From assembly GCA_002914845.1 (NCBI GenBank), contig JXTC01000140.1:107597-171596 (forward strand): a DNA stretch of 64,000 bases, written 5' to 3'. This document shows positions 1 through 12,065 of this stretch, in pieces. This DNA is from Trema orientale (lineage: Eukaryota; Streptophyta; Magnoliopsida; Rosales; Cannabaceae). Position numbers and translations under genes: made by a program. How positions within the stretch are numbered: the first letter of the stretch is position 1; each line of letters starts with the position of its first letter. Under the pieces are notes generated by a model. The model did no database searches. It saw nothing but the letters and a program-made list of their open reading frames with translations, and was not told where the DNA came from.

Positions 1-485
1 AAGCAAGTCCAATCAAATATCAAGGATTAAGATCTATATGCTAAGAGCTAGTTTATGGTAATATAAGAATTGAGTTACGGCACTCCAATTCTTTATATTG
101 CCTAGTTCAGTTCAATACACATAACTTATTTATGTTGTATTAGTGTTTCTATCAGAAGTCACATACTTCAATGATTTGAGACACATCATTCCCGTTGAGA
201 TAGACAAACACTACAACCTATAGTAAATAAAGTATTCCATCTTTATTTACAGATTGTGAACTAATTCATTTAGACTTAGATAAAAAAACAAGTCTCCCCA
301 TAATTAACACTTAATCATGTTTGTTTCTTTATACACAAACAAAGTCATGGAATCTTTTTCAGATAAATAAACTATACAACTAAGATAGTTTAATCTAGCA
401 AATATCATAATTGCATATAAGAGAAAGTTGTTCATACTCAAAGGGTATAATTGGAAATATGCTTTTTAGGACAAAAATCCCAACA
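1..485 (-). repeat. Partial copia LTR (Cop-1 family), element body lies before the window
   Basis: The stretch matches, with substitutions, the U3 half of the Cop-1 LTRs near 54000-54464 and 56280-56731: the same order of blocks around gagttacgg, tagtgtttctatc, cccgttgagatagaca and aaataaagtattccatc. It ends in cccaaca, the reverse complement of the LTR start TGTTGGG. No polypurine tract follows, so this is the outer edge of a minus-strand element or a solo LTR cut by the window start. Confidence 0.8.
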
Positions 486-985
486 TTAGTAATGGTATAG
501 TAATATATTGTTACTGTGCATAACCCATGAAAATTGATGCTATAAATGGTGTTTTAAAAACTGGTTTAGCATAAGAATATGTTAAATCTGGTTTGAAGAA
601 CTTTAAACATAATAAATTCGGAAGATTATTATGTGCAGATTGAATTTTCGGTTACTAGAGTGAATTTGCCATAAGCATTGCTGCAGCATTTGTACCCAGA
701 TTTACAATCGAGGAGGATTCAGTAATCCCAGCTTAATCCCACCATTGATTTACAATCTCTTGATTAGATCGTGCTATTTTCTGCTTAGTATTTATATTTT
801 TGCTTACATTTGTTATTTCTACTATTTTATTGCAAATTTCTATTTCTCATTCCTTAAACTAGTTTTTTTGACATTTAGAATTTACAAATAACTTGGTAAT
901 CAATCCCTGTGGAGACGATACTCAACTCACTACTATATTACTTGTTCGGCACGTGCACTTGCGTAGCAATTATAAAATCTACAAC
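486..985 (+). repeat. 3' part of a Ty3/gypsy LTR
   Basis: The segment ends with a typical plant gypsy R-U5 tail: a ccctgtggagacgatactc block, then acgtgcacttgcg, then ctacaaca at the edge. The left edge is lost at the Cop-1 LTR. It is followed at once by integrase-type coding sequence of another gypsy element with no primer-binding site between, so it is probably a separate insertion rather than that element's own 5' LTR. The left boundary is uncertain. Confidence 0.5.
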
Positions 986-999
986 ATTGCGCTCGATGA

Positions 1000-2242
1000 A
1001 AAGAATTCGTCCTAGATAGATCTTATCTATTCATACCTAAAGGGTGGTGAGTTGCCTACTAGAAAAGAAGAAGCCGAAAAGATAAAAAGTATCGGGCTGC
1101 TCGATATATCCTACTCAATGACAAGTTATATCGACGAGGCATCTCGATCCCACTATTTTGTTGTGCGAATGAAGAGGAAGCACTCCAGATTCTCAGAGAA
1201 ATCCACGAGGGAGTGTGCAGTAACCATTCTTGGGGCCAGTCATTGGCAAGGAAAGCTATGCTTCAAGAGTATTATTAGCCAACGATGAGAAAAAAATGTG
1301 ATGGACTATGTGCAAGAATGTGACAAATGTCAGTGTTTCTCCCATTTTCAGAAAGCAATTCCTATCGAGCTAATCACAATGAATTCTCCATGGCCATTGC
1401 TGTTTAGGGACTCGACCTAATTGGGTTACTTTCAACTGGTCGAGGAAAAAGCCAAATATGCAGTGGTCACTGTAGAGTACTTCACTAAATGGGTAGAAGC
1501 AGAAACTTTTTCATCCATCACCCTGAGTAAGATTATTGGATTCATTGTAAAATCCATTATGTACATATTCGGAGTTCCAAAAAAGATCGCGTTAGACAAT
1601 GGCACGTAGTTTGAGAGCAGCAAAACGAAAAAATTCTGCAAACAATATGGAATCATGAAGAGCTTTGCTTCATCGTCAAAGTAGTGGATAGGTTAAAGCA
1701 ATCAACAAGATACTAAAGCAGAATATAAAAACTAAGCTCGAAAGGCTTAAAGGAGCTTGGGTCGACAAGCTCCCTAAAGTACTTTAGGGTTACAGAATAA
1801 CTACTCGAACTATTACGAACAAAACTCCATTCTCGATGATATATGGTGCAAAAGCAATGATCCTAGTTAAACTTGAAGTAGAAACTCAAAGAGTAGAAAC
1901 TTATAACTAGGAGACAAACCACGAGCTCCTAAAAGGAAATCTCGAGCTCCTGGGGGAAAAATGCGAACAAGCACAAATATGGGTCACAATATATCAGCAG
2001 ATGGTAGCTCGCTACCATACCTCTTGAGTCTGAGAGAAACGATTCAAAAAAGGTGACTTGGTCCTACGAAGGGTAATGCCTAACACTAAAAAACGAGGAG
2101 CTGGAGCCCTCGACCCAAATTGGGAGGGACCTTACAAGATTACCGAAGAGATTCTTCCTGGAAACTACAAACTCGTTCAACTGTGCGAGCACGAGCTACC
2201 CTGAGCTTGGAATACTGAATATCTTAGAAAGTATTACCAATA
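1000..2242 (+). pseudogene. Decayed Ty3/gypsy (Tat-like) integrase region of pol
   Basis: Three-frame reading gives a collinear plant gypsy integrase. Near 1050 comes the segment before the zinc finger (PTRKEEAEKIK). The degraded HHCC finger follows, with MDYVQECDKCQ around 1300. The catalytic core comes next, with KYAVVTVEYFTKWVEAE (about 1450-1505) and FGVPKKIALDNGT (about 1570-1608). The C-terminal part ends with NWEGPYKI and a basic tail near 2240. In the core the residue pattern of the second Asp (DNGT) is visible. Several frameshifts and in-frame stops, for example at 1286 and 1608, rule out function. Reverse transcriptase and RNase H are missing upstream, where an LTR end abuts. Lineage (Tat or Ogre-like) is inferred from the C-terminal wording and the short 3' LTR. 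Confidence 0.85.
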
Positions 2243-3021
2243 AGTCTTGTATGTTTTTCCTTTTATTGTAACAATTCTACTCGAACAATAATAAGTTCAT
2301 TTTTCGATTTATCTAAGCAAAACTCCTTCAACAGTTAGCTTCTAGCTGTTTTATCACCTTGAAACTATTGGGGCATAATGTGTAGTGAAAACACATGTTC
2401 TAATACTGTAGTTCGAGTGTATTGTGCGAGCAAGTTCATGTGTTCGAATGTTCGAAGCATTCTCACGGTCTTGTGTGATCAAATGTTCGAGTAAATGTTC
2501 GTTTACAGGTTCGGGTGTTTGAATAGATCAAAAATCTCAAAAATTTAAAAATATCATGTCCGAGATAGGTGGATCATGTTTACGGATCATGATAAGTTCT
2601 AGAATAAGATTAAGCTCTTAGCGAGAAATCGAAAGTCTTAGCCTTAAACGAAGCAATTTTAAAACAAAATTGTGGCTAAATCAAATTGTTTGTTTTATAC
2701 TATGAAGGATAAACACTTTCTTCAAGTATATATAGAAATCAAGCTGCTCGCAATGTGAAGAGAAATACAATTTTCTTAAGTATAATGTGAGCAATTATGG
2801 AAGAAGTTTGACGAAGAAGACATTCCTGTAAAAAATTAACTCAATGAAAACAATTCGACCTCCTACATTGACCACCATTATCAGCTCACAATAAATATAA
2901 GCGGACAAAAGAGTGGTGATTCGACACCTTCTTTTACCTCGTAAGAAGAAGCAGCCCCAGCAGATTGAGAAAGTAAAGAAGTTCTTGTTGCACAAAGTGA
3001 CACTAAGAACTGGGGGGCAAT
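2243..3021 (+). other. 3' non-coding region of the Tat-like element, ending in a polypurine tract
   Basis: There is no supported gene between the pol end and the LTR. A purine-rich run (actggggggcaa, 3009-3020) sits directly before an LTR start TGTTATGC, as expected for the plus-strand primer. A second, weaker candidate (ttggggcataa) lies near 2368. The open frames here are short and on the opposite strand. Confidence 0.6.
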
Positions 3022-3497
3022 TGTTATGCATCAAATTGGCATCTGCTCGAAGATAACGAGTTGTTCTCTATCTCGAGATTTTCTATATTCAAAATTCAGA
3101 TCCGAAGATATTCGGGATTCGATTTGGGATTTTAGGGATAAGAATATTAAAATAAAGATTTTACTAGATCATGGAGTAGATAAATACGAATCCGAATTCA
3201 TATTCAATGTAATATTTTTGATATTTGAAAAGATCCCATTTATAACAAGGAACCTATCTCCTCAGCCCTATAAATACAAGGCTCTTAAGTAGAGAAAGAG
3301 AACCCAGCCGAAAGCTCTCCTGTAACCAGCATACTGAGAAAATAACACTTGCTACAGTGGACGTAGGCACTTTATTCGAAAGGCTGGACCACTCTAAACT
3401 CCTTGTGTTCATCATTTTCTCTCATATTCTCTCTTTAATTTTTAGTTTTCTCCAAAAACTAATAATCCCCTTATTATACCAACTTTTGATATCAACA
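3022..3497 (+). repeat. 3' LTR of the Tat-like gypsy element
   Basis: It starts TGTTATGC directly after a polypurine tract and ends TATCAACA, giving TG...CA ends with a short TGTT/AACA inversion, about 476 bp. It contains a clear TATA box and the U5 block with gacgtaggcac followed by ccttgtgttc, familiar from plant Tat-type LTRs. The matching 5' LTR is not in the window. Confidence 0.7.
3269..3277 (+). promoter_or_regulatory. TATA box of the Tat-like LTR
   Basis: TATAAATAC lies inside the LTR about 245 bp after its start and is followed by a GA-rich stretch that would fall at the RNA start. Its position and sequence fit a retrotransposon U3/R promoter. Whether it is still active cannot be seen. 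Confidence 0.55.
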
Positions 3498-3800
3498 TAT
3501 GGCATCAAAGAAAAGGTTTTGAGCATTACTTTTGATAATGAATATGCTAATAATGCTGCTTAAGACCATCTTATGGCGGTACACTTTTTCACATAAAATG
3601 TGTATGTCATATTATTAACTTGTGTGTTCAAAATGGCATGAAGCACTTTATAATTTATTTGAAAAATATTCGAGAAGATTTGAGTTACATAATAAGTACT
3701 TGTGCTTGAATTCAAGAGTTTGTCCAACATTGTAAGAGACCCGACATAAAACCAAGAAAACTTCCTACTGATGTGGAGAACTGATGGAACTTGTTGTGAG
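3498..3800 (+). pseudogene. hAT transposase fragment
   Basis: Reading across frames gives hAT-family wording in the right order: YGIKEKVLSITFDNEYANNAA (3499-3561, beginning at the LTR edge), then HIINLCVQNGMK (about 3608), IREDLSYI (about 3672) and KPRKLPTDVEN (about 3753), which precedes the usual RWNSTY block. This covers the central RNase H-like part only; both ends are missing. There is a stop after 3561 and at least one frameshift. It is squeezed between the Tat LTR and the Ath-1 LTR, so both may have landed in an older hAT element. The retroviral LTR ends exactly where the hAT reading begins. Confidence 0.6.
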
Positions 3801-3840
3801 TAAAGTATGCAAGGTGTGTGAAATTTAAATTAGTGTAAAG

Positions 3841-5262
3841 TGTGTACAATTCACAAATCACAAGTGGACGATGTCAAAACAAGTAATAAAGTGGAAGGAG
3901 GATTGTCGTACCCACGAGTATTGTACTCTTAAATGATGCTAAGTACCATGGTATTAATGACCTAATTTTATTTAAGCTAATTAATTTCTAACTAAAGAGT
4001 GTAATTAACAAATTAAGCACGTAAAAATAAAGAGATTAAAAAAAAAGAATTAAAGAGACAATTAAATACCAAAGGATAAGTCTACACAAGAGAACCTAAA
4101 GTCTTGATTTCACTCTAATTGCCTATGTTTACCCTACTATGGAATCATTAACTAGTTCTAATTAATACATTAATCAAAGGTAAATTGATAACCTAACTAC
4201 CTATCTCGAGCGTCAAGTGAAGACCTATGTATGACTAAGCAAATTGGTACTCCTACCTAATTTGTTTACTTCATACACTAAGAAACCCTTATTGATTTAC
4301 CTTGAACTACTGGTCTACCAAACTCAATAACATCTAAGTTTGCGTTTCACAATTCAAATATATGAACCAATCTTTCCCAAGCATTGAAATTCATACATCA
4401 AGAGCAACTAATTCATTTCCAACTAACTTAGAAGTATTAAGCATAGAGAAACACAAATAAATCAAAAGGAAACTTCATTAATAATTGCAAAATAATCAAA
4501 CATAGAGTAATTAGAGCTACATCAAAGCCCTACAATATGAAATTAGCCGCACATAATCATATCTATTACAATCATCATTAAGAAGTTTACAATTGAACAC
4601 ATCAAAATATGTCACAAGTACAACTTCAAAGAGTAAAGATAAAGAGAGGAAGAAGGAAAAACTATAGTGATGAGAGTCTCGAAACTTGAATTTCTCTAAG
4701 AATCTCCAAGAATTTTCACCAAGAATATCGAGCTCCAAGCTCTCTAAATTTGGCTAAAGTTGCTCTCTAAAATTCTCCTTGGAAATTGTGCCTTCCTCCC
4801 TTTTTAGCATCCTCCTATATCAAATTCTAACACTCATAAGGATTGATGAATTTCCACCATTAGATCGTGTGAAAGGAGTGATCTGGGCCATCAAAATGGC
4901 TTCAAAATGCATCTGTTAATGTCAGGGGTGCAGTTGCGCCCCATTTTAGTGGCACAGGGGTGCCACTTATATAGGGGAGAGGCACAATCTTGCCTTTTGC
5001 TAGGCACAACTGTGCCCAGTTCTCTGGTCAGGAGGAATAGCAAGGGGCATCGGTGCGCCCCTGTCTCTAGCTAGTGGCACCCTTTGTCCATTTTCAATTC
5101 GTTTTTCCACATTTGTTTCACTAAAATGTCACAAATTTCCATCTTCTTTCTTCCTACAATAAAACATAATTTAAAGTGCCAAAATAACATAAATACTTGA
5201 GGATTTTATAAACAAACTAGATCAAAAACACTAAAGATAAATGCATGAAAGGCTCATTAGCA
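3841..5262 (-). repeat. 3' LTR of Athila-type element Ath-1
   Basis: On the minus strand the LTR starts TGCTAATGAGCC at 5262, immediately after a polypurine tract (AAGTTTGGGGGTAAT on the minus strand, 5263-5277). The far end is near 3841 (tgtgtacaattcac); its block agtaataaagtg plus attgtcg resembles the Ath-5 LTR end near 34470. Length is about 1.4 kb. A cluster of short GTGCC/GGCAC inverted motifs lies at 4920-5090 in U3. The left boundary is approximate. Confidence 0.7.
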
Positions 5263-6380
5263 ATTACCCCCAAACTTGAACATTTGCTTGAAGCAAAATA
5301 AAAGAAACAAAACTAAAAGAAAAAAAAAGAAGAAAGACAAGAAAAAACGATACAAAACAAATTTGAAAACAAAGTGTGAGTCCAAGATAAAGTTGGTGGT
5401 TAGAAATATGTCTCAAAAGCACAACAAGACTTAAAGCTCAAAGGAAAAGCAAACATTGAAATTTAGCTAAAATTTCAGTATCAAGCATCAATTTTACCTC
5501 ATTCCTAACTTTCTCGTGTAGGTATGTGCAATTAATACCATTTGACCAACTGAGCCCAGATGAACTTATGCACTTAGACAAGCATTGACCAATCACTAGA
5601 TAATACAATTTGGAACTACCATAGGCCCATTCTTTGTGTTGCTCTCCACTAATGCAAGTTATGGTGTCACTAAAGATCAAAAGGTCTTTCTAAGCTTGTA
5701 ATATTAGGCCAGAGTGAAGGTAGATGAGATGGATATTGTCAGCTCAATTCACCTCTAGGCAAGTGCACAAATTGATCATGAATAAAACTAATATAAACCG
5801 TCACTTTAACTCCCAAATTTCCCTTTTTTTACCTAGTATTTTATTCAATACTATATTTTTTTTTTCACAGCCCACAAGACATAAAACTACAAAGACAATG
5901 AAAATTTACTACTTTTTATTTTTTGACACCTCAAACTTATTTGGATTTCTATAGCTGAGTAATAGGGGTGTAATTTTTTTTTTTGAATACGAGATGGCGC
6001 AGATGTGCCAAGGTTGGTGTGGCTGCGCCTATGTCTCTAGTAGGCTGGCACATTAGGTGCACCCCTGTCTTTGCCTCAACGCCCATTTTAAGTAACTCTT
6101 CACCATTTTCACTCCTCTTTCAATAATTAGAATATCGTTAGATCAAATTGTCACCAACACTTGCAATTTTTCTACTCTTAACCAATTTTCACCTATTAGA
6201 ACACACAAAATCAAAACTGTAATTTTTCTCAAAATAGAAACTAAAATCTAGAAATATAATAAAAAAAATCAAAATAAAGAAAAATCTGATAAAATTAAAC
6301 TAAAATCAAATAAAATGAAAAATAATAAAAGAAAAGGAGAAGAGAACTTGGGGTGTCTCCCAAGAAGTACTGGGTTTAAC
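5263..6380 (-). other. 3' non-coding region of Ath-1
   Basis: This lies between the pol end and the LTR, as in Athila elements, which have a long region after pol. No coding sequence is supported. It has poly-A/T runs, a second GTGCC-type cluster at 5990-6075, and a block at 5670-5700 (gatcaaaaggtcttt, then gcttgtaatat) that recurs inside Ath-2 near 10940, linking the two families. Confidence 0.6.
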
Positions 6381-8571
6381 GTCCCTAATTGGACTTAGCA
6401 AAATGTTGCTCAATTTGGCTCCTCAAGCAGAATATTTGCAATGTTCCGCTCCTCTCCATCATAGTAATACTTGAGCCATTGTCCGAGGATACGAAATTAA
6501 TGCCCATCATCGCCTTGTAACTCAACGGTACCAAATAGAAAAACTTGCTCCATTTTAAATGGTCCCGACCATCTCGACTTCAACTTTCTTTGGAATAACC
6601 TCAACCGGGAGTTAAATAGGATTATTTGTTGGCCTGAAAACAATTCATGTCTCAAAATTTGCTTGTCATGCCACTTTTTGGTGCACGTCTTATAGGTCTG
6701 AGCATTCTCATATGCATCCCTTAGGAATTCATCTAACTCAATTGTAACAATCATTGCTTTCTGGAGGTTTTTAAGTCAAAATTCAACTTCTTGATTGCCC
6801 AAAATACCTTGTGTTCTAACTTGATTGTCAAATGATATGCCTTCCTAAACACTAATCGATAATGTGACATTCCAATTGGTGTCCTGAAAGTGGTTATCGA
6901 GCTTGGTGGACCAATCCTTTCTATTTGTATTCATAGTTTTCTCCAAAATTTGCTTTACCTCCCTGTTCGAAATCTTTGCTTGCCCATTCGTTTGAGAGTA
7001 ATAGGCAAGTGCAACATTGTGCCATATTTTGTCCTGGACCGAAAGGGTATTGAGCACCTGGTTGCAAAAGTAAGTGCCCTCATCACTAATTATAGCTTGA
7101 GGCATACCAAAACAAGTGAAGATATTCCCATACAAGAACTTTATAACCAACTTGGCATCATTTTCTGGAGTAGCGCTTACTTCCATCTATTTAGACACAT
7201 AATCAACTGCCAGAAAGATATATTCTTAGCTAAATGAAGGGGAAACGACCTCATGAAATCAATGCCCCACGTATCAAACACCTCAATCTCCAGAATATTA
7301 ATCAAGGGCAATTCGTGCAGCCTTGAAATATTACCCACACATTGACTGATCACAGGTCTTGACAAAAGTGTAGCTATCCTAGAATAAAGTTTGCTAATAA
7401 AACCCAGTTTGCAACACTTTTGCGGCAGTTCAAGTAGCTCCAAAGTGGTTTCCATAAGGTGAAGCATGATAATGATGAAGGATGTCCCGGACTTTTTTCT
7501 CAGGTATGCACCTTCGAATTACTTGGTCCGAGCACTTTTTAAATAGAATAGGATTATCCCAAAGATTGTTTCTCACATTGCAAAGAAACCTTTGTTTCAG
7601 TTGGCTAGACAAGTCCGATGGCAACACCTTACATGCAAGAAAATTGACAATATCGGCAAACCACGAAAGTTTTATCTCCACACCAAAGAGTTGCTCTTCT
7701 GGGAAGACTTCAATAATGCTCGAGCTATCACCCACTACTTCAACTTTGAGCCTTGAAAGATGGTCCGCAGTAATGTTTTCACTCCCTTTCTTATTATGAA
7801 TCTCAACATCGAACTCTTGAAATAAGAGAATTCATCTAATTAACCCGGGCTTGGCATCCTTCTTTGCAAACAAGTATCAGATGGCAGCATAGTCTGTGTA
7901 GATAATCACTTTGGACCTAATACTATATAACCGTAAATTGTCACAAGCATAGACTATTGCCAACACCTCCTTCTTTGTAGTAGCATAATTCTCTTAAGCA
8001 TCATTGAGAGTGCAGCTAGCTTAATAAATAGCTCAAAAAATCTTTTCTTTTGTTTGCCCGAGTAACGCATCAATGGCATGATCACTAGCATCATATATAA
8101 TCTCAAAAGGCTCATTCCACTCGATTGCTACCACAATCAGGGTAGAAATCAACCTCTCCTTTATAACATTAAAGACTTCCAAGCAAGAATCATCAAACAC
8201 AAAGGAAGCATCATTTTTAAGCAAACAACACGACGACTTCATTATCTGCGAAAGGTCCTTAATAAACCGTCGATAGAAACCTGTATAGCAAATAAAATTC
8301 TGAATACCCCTCACACTAGTTGGTGGAGGAAGCTTCTCAATCACTGCTACCTTTGCTTGGTCTACTACAATACTCTTAAATGACACCCTATAGGCAAGAA
8401 CAATCCCTTCCTCTACTATAAAGTGGCACTTTTCCCAATTAAGCATAAGGTTCATCTCCTCACAATGTTGCAACGCAAGAGACAGATTATGAAGGCAATG
8501 ATCAAATGAAGACCCAAACACAGAAAGATCATCCACAAAGATCTCTATTATTGTAACGTGATACATGTGAC
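6381..8571 (-). pseudogene. Athila-type pol: reverse transcriptase, RNase H and integrase, broken
   Basis: Minus-strand reading from 8571 down. Reverse transcriptase enters just before its catalytic box (EIFVDDLSVFGS, FVDD motif) and continues through the thumb (FYRRFIKDLS) into RNase H (8566-8033, then to about 7800 with stops). Integrase follows from 7735: degraded zinc finger (CDQCVGNIS near 7340), core with DTWGIDFMRS (first Asp), SKWMEVSATPENDAK and AIISDEGTYFCN (second Asp). The C-terminal part at 6754-6497 has KKWHDKQILR and KLKSRWSGPFKMEQVF, ending near 6440 with the Athila-like GQWLKYYYDGEE. Stops and frameshifts separate the pieces. The upstream half of pol, protease and gag are missing, because the frame is cut at 8571 by Cop-2. 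Confidence 0.9.
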
Positions 8572-8816
8572 TGTTGGCTATAATTTAAGAAAAAAACATG
8601 ACAAATTTTTTTTTTTTATTATAGTTTTTCAGAAAAATCTTTTAGGATCTTTGTTATAGTCTAACTACATAAGATAGATAGTGTATTGCAACTAGTGAGT
8701 CTTCCTTCCTATGTACTAAGCTTGAAACTGCAGAGGTGTGTGGGCACTTTGATCCTGATCAACTCCAAGTGAGAATCCAAGAACTCCAATAGCCTTTAAT
8801 GGTGGCTCCAAGAATT

Positions 8817-8856
<40 letters not shown>

Positions 8857-8981
8857 ACTTTTCTCTCAGTTTTTCGTGTGCAACCGCCAAACAAATGTTT
8901 CAGTAGAAATTGAAGTTGCAAATAACCAAGGAAGGGAGGAGTCTATAAAGACTCCTCCCATAAGGAGGAAAATTCAGCCAG
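8572..8981 (-). repeat. Cop-2 3' LTR, outer part
   Basis: It starts tgttggctataattt, matching tgttaactataattt at the start of the right LTR (28482), and stays collinear with it up to aaaattcagccag, where Ath-2 is inserted. The outer 5 bases (gccag, 8977-8981) are repeated at 14008-14012. It holds an expanded CT microsatellite absent from the right LTR. Confidence 0.85.
8817..8861. repeat. CT/GA microsatellite inside the Cop-2 LTR
   Basis: Some 20 CT dinucleotides with one interruption follow gaatttct. The corresponding place in the other LTR of the same element (about 28750) has only a few, so the tract grew after insertion in this copy. Confidence 0.9.
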
Positions 8982-10574
8982 TATTGGTTGGAATGTGCAA
9001 CTATAAAATCACACACTCCCGTGTAAGTGCACACGGTCATAAGTAATATAGATTTAGGAGTTAAGAGTGTCGAATCTACAAGGATTGATTTCTAATTCAA
9101 TGCCAAGTATTAAAATTATCTCAATTCTAACTTTATCTAAATAACCGAAATATAGATTTTGATTAAATAAAATAAAACAACTAAATTAGCATGTAAAATG
9201 AATAAAAGATAAATCAATAAGAAAAATATCTAGGTTTACTAGTTCTCTAACCATAGTATAAACACACAATCTCCTAATTTCTGTCTTACACTAATTAATC
9301 CACTAGGGTTGTCAACTGAGAATTTGAATGTATTCACAAACTCTTTCTCAAGACATAAGTGAAAACATCTAGACAAGCTAATATGTTATCCCTAACATAA
9401 ATTGACTAGATTCATTAAGTTTAGTTATTCTCTCATAAAGGTTGCACAAGTCACATAGGTATATTCCTATCCTACGCAAACTTACCCAAAACTTAGTAAT
9501 CTTATGTTGTTCTACCTATGTCCAAACCTAAATTCCCCTTCCCAAGTTCATAAAGGTTTTACTCAACAATTTATTTAGTGATCAATTAAATAGAAGCAAT
9601 AAGTGCAAGGTAAAATAAATAACTCAATAATGGATTTAATTAATAAAATAGGAGAGAAATACACAAACAAAATATTCAAGGTTGGTTCACATAGTAAAAG
9701 TAGACAAAGAAGTATTTAGTTCATAATATTAATTGAGAACAATAACATTATAATCCAATGAATTCAAGAAATACAAAATCAAAGAGAAAAAAGTTATAGA
9801 ATTCCTCCTTAGAAAAGCTTGAAGGTGTTCATGGAGGTTGTCAAGCTCCTCCTCGAAGCTTGGCTCTTGTTCCCTTGAATCCTCTCTCTAAAATTTGCTC
9901 TCAACTATACTACTCTCTAAATATGAAAAATACAAAGAAAAACTCGCAAGAAAATGAAGAAAAGATGATATGAACAAAGAGTGGTATTGATGTTGTGGAG
10001 GAAATCAAGAAATGGAGGCTTGGAGCTTGTCTTCTTCTTCTTCTTTCTCTTCTTCTTCTCCTTTTATCGCTGCCTCCATCTCTTTCTATCTATCCCAACA
10101 TGCCTCTTTCAACCCCAAAGATAGGGTTTTAAATAGGAGGCTCGTGCAAACTTAAAGCAGGTCAAATCTGGACCCTTGGATCATCAAAAAGTTGATCTCG
10201 GTCATCAATTATTGACCTAGGATGCAGACAGTGGCACTACGGTGCCATTTTTGGCACTGCCACATTTCCGCTGGTTTGGTGCCTCAGCTTCCTGGGTATG
10301 CCATTACTTCGTTTTAGCTCCGATTTGCCTCATTTTCATTGCGTTACGACCGTATCAGATTCAACTTCGATTTCAATGGTTTGAAAACCCCATTTGTGAG
10401 TCACAAATTGACCTTATTTTGTATCAAACACCTTTGTTTCATTCTCCTATCAACATAAACAAAGAAGATATCAAAATAACAAGAAAAATACTTAAAATAA
10501 CTTAATATAAATAAGAACATAGCAAAACTTAAGGCACATTAGCACAAGATAACTCTATTATTATGGACTTAACA
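8982..10574 (-). repeat. Ath-2 3' LTR (1,593 bp)
   Basis: It runs from TATTGGTTGG to ttaaca, with the polypurine tract just inside. It contains a CTT-rich microsatellite (about 10028-10060), a TATA-like TTTAAA on the minus strand near 10128, and the start of a GTGCC/GGCAC cluster at 10220-10265. Compared with the right LTR, about 40 bp of that cluster is missing here. Confidence 0.85.
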
Positions 10575-12065
10575 CACCTCCAAACTTAAGATTTTACTAG
10601 TCCTCGAGCAAAAGAAAAAAAAATACATAAAAACACACAAGAGATAATGTACTGACAATGATGATTTCCAATTGGTTCCTCAATACTCACATAATAACAT
10701 AACCTAAAGAAAAGTGTAAATATTGGCTAGGTATTAAGATTAACTCAAGAGCACATTCCATTTAAAATTGGATTTTCTGTGTGTGTGTGTGTGTCTTTCT
10801 CCTATCATTATGTGAAATCCGGATAAGTTTATACAAACATATATTAAGCATAAAATCTCAAAGGTAACAATCAAGTTCCATAAGTTTGCTTTTCAAATCC
10901 ATCTCCACTAATGTAGATAAACACAACACCAAGGATCAAAAGGTCTTTATTAAGGTTGTAATATGAGCTTAGGTAAAGCTATGATGTTTTAGATAAAGTA
11001 ACTCAAATCCCCTTAAGCACATTAATTCTAAGACTCATGTAGAGCTATTCTTTCACACACCAAGTAACACGCCAATAAAATCAAAATTTCGTTTTCTTCC
11101 ATCAACACAAAGCCAAACACTTATTCTTTTTTTTTTGTTGAGTTGCATACCCCCAACTTATTTCTTTCTTTCATGAACAAGTGTGTAACTCTCTCTCTCT
11201 CTCTCTCTCTCTTTTTTGTTTTTATTTTTATTTTTTGGTTTTTACAATCTCACTTCACCCATCCTTCCATAACATAGCATAGCTCAAATTAATGCAATAA
11301 AAAAAAATCAATATGCTCCAAGGATAAAGGTTGAATGATATTATTTTAAGCTAGGCTAATGTGTGTGTGGTTGAAAAAGAAAAGGCTTTACAAGGCTCAA
11401 AATCGGTATACTAGGAATAAAATGTATCATGGTTAGCTTGAAAGGCTCAAACGGTCCAAAGATTGCCTAAATCCTCTCCTTGGTAAAATGCTATCTAGAA
11501 TTTCGTCGCAATAGATTATCAAGCAAATTCTAGCACTTGTGATATAACAAAATGTCATGTTCACATAAACATTCTCTAGATTCATACACAAATCAAAGAT
11601 CAAGGCATTATGCTCAATATAGACTTTCACAATTAAAATGGAACTAACACAAGAATTATCCATAAGACTAAGCCAATATCCATATTTTTCAAAAAATTAT
11701 GTACCAATTCAATCAAGATTCTTATCATTGGAACTAGGTAATTACCAAAGAAAGCACAAAATACCTCTACTTATTCAAACACACAATCACACAATACGAA
11801 AAATAAACACACAACAACAAACAAACTAACACAAGCACATCCAACAAGGTTTAATCTCTCCCCCAAACTTAGCATGAAAAATATTGGAAAATTAAAGGGA
11901 AAAAACAATGAGTTTAGGGATACTCCTCTCATTGGCACATAGCCATGAAGCTTGATCTCCTTGAAGAGGCACCAATTATTGGATTGCACAAAACAAGAAC
12001 ATGGAAAAAATAACACACAAACATGAAAGTTAAACTCTTGGATTGCGTCCCAAGAAGCGCTTGAG
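10575..12065 (-). other. Ath-2 interior, no recognised gene
   Basis: This holds a GT microsatellite (about 10780-10795), a CT microsatellite (about 11190-11212), poly-T runs, and sequence related to the 3' region of Ath-1. The small open frames at 11433-11663 and 11771-12172 match no family I know, and the latter overlaps the better frame at 12066-12431. Confidence 0.6.

Noticed and set aside
3026..3292. 88-aa frame after the Tat-like pol
   Set aside because: It lies within LTR U3 sequence and ends just after the TATA box.
7482..7799. 105-aa plus-strand frame, and others at 6890-7237 and 8078-8383
   Set aside because: These are antisense shadows of the Athila-type pol on the minus strand, which has recognisable integrase and reverse transcriptase motifs.
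11433..11829. Small frames in the Ath-2 interior other than 12066-12431
   Set aside because: Short, AT-rich, on both strands, without motifs; expected by chance at this composition.
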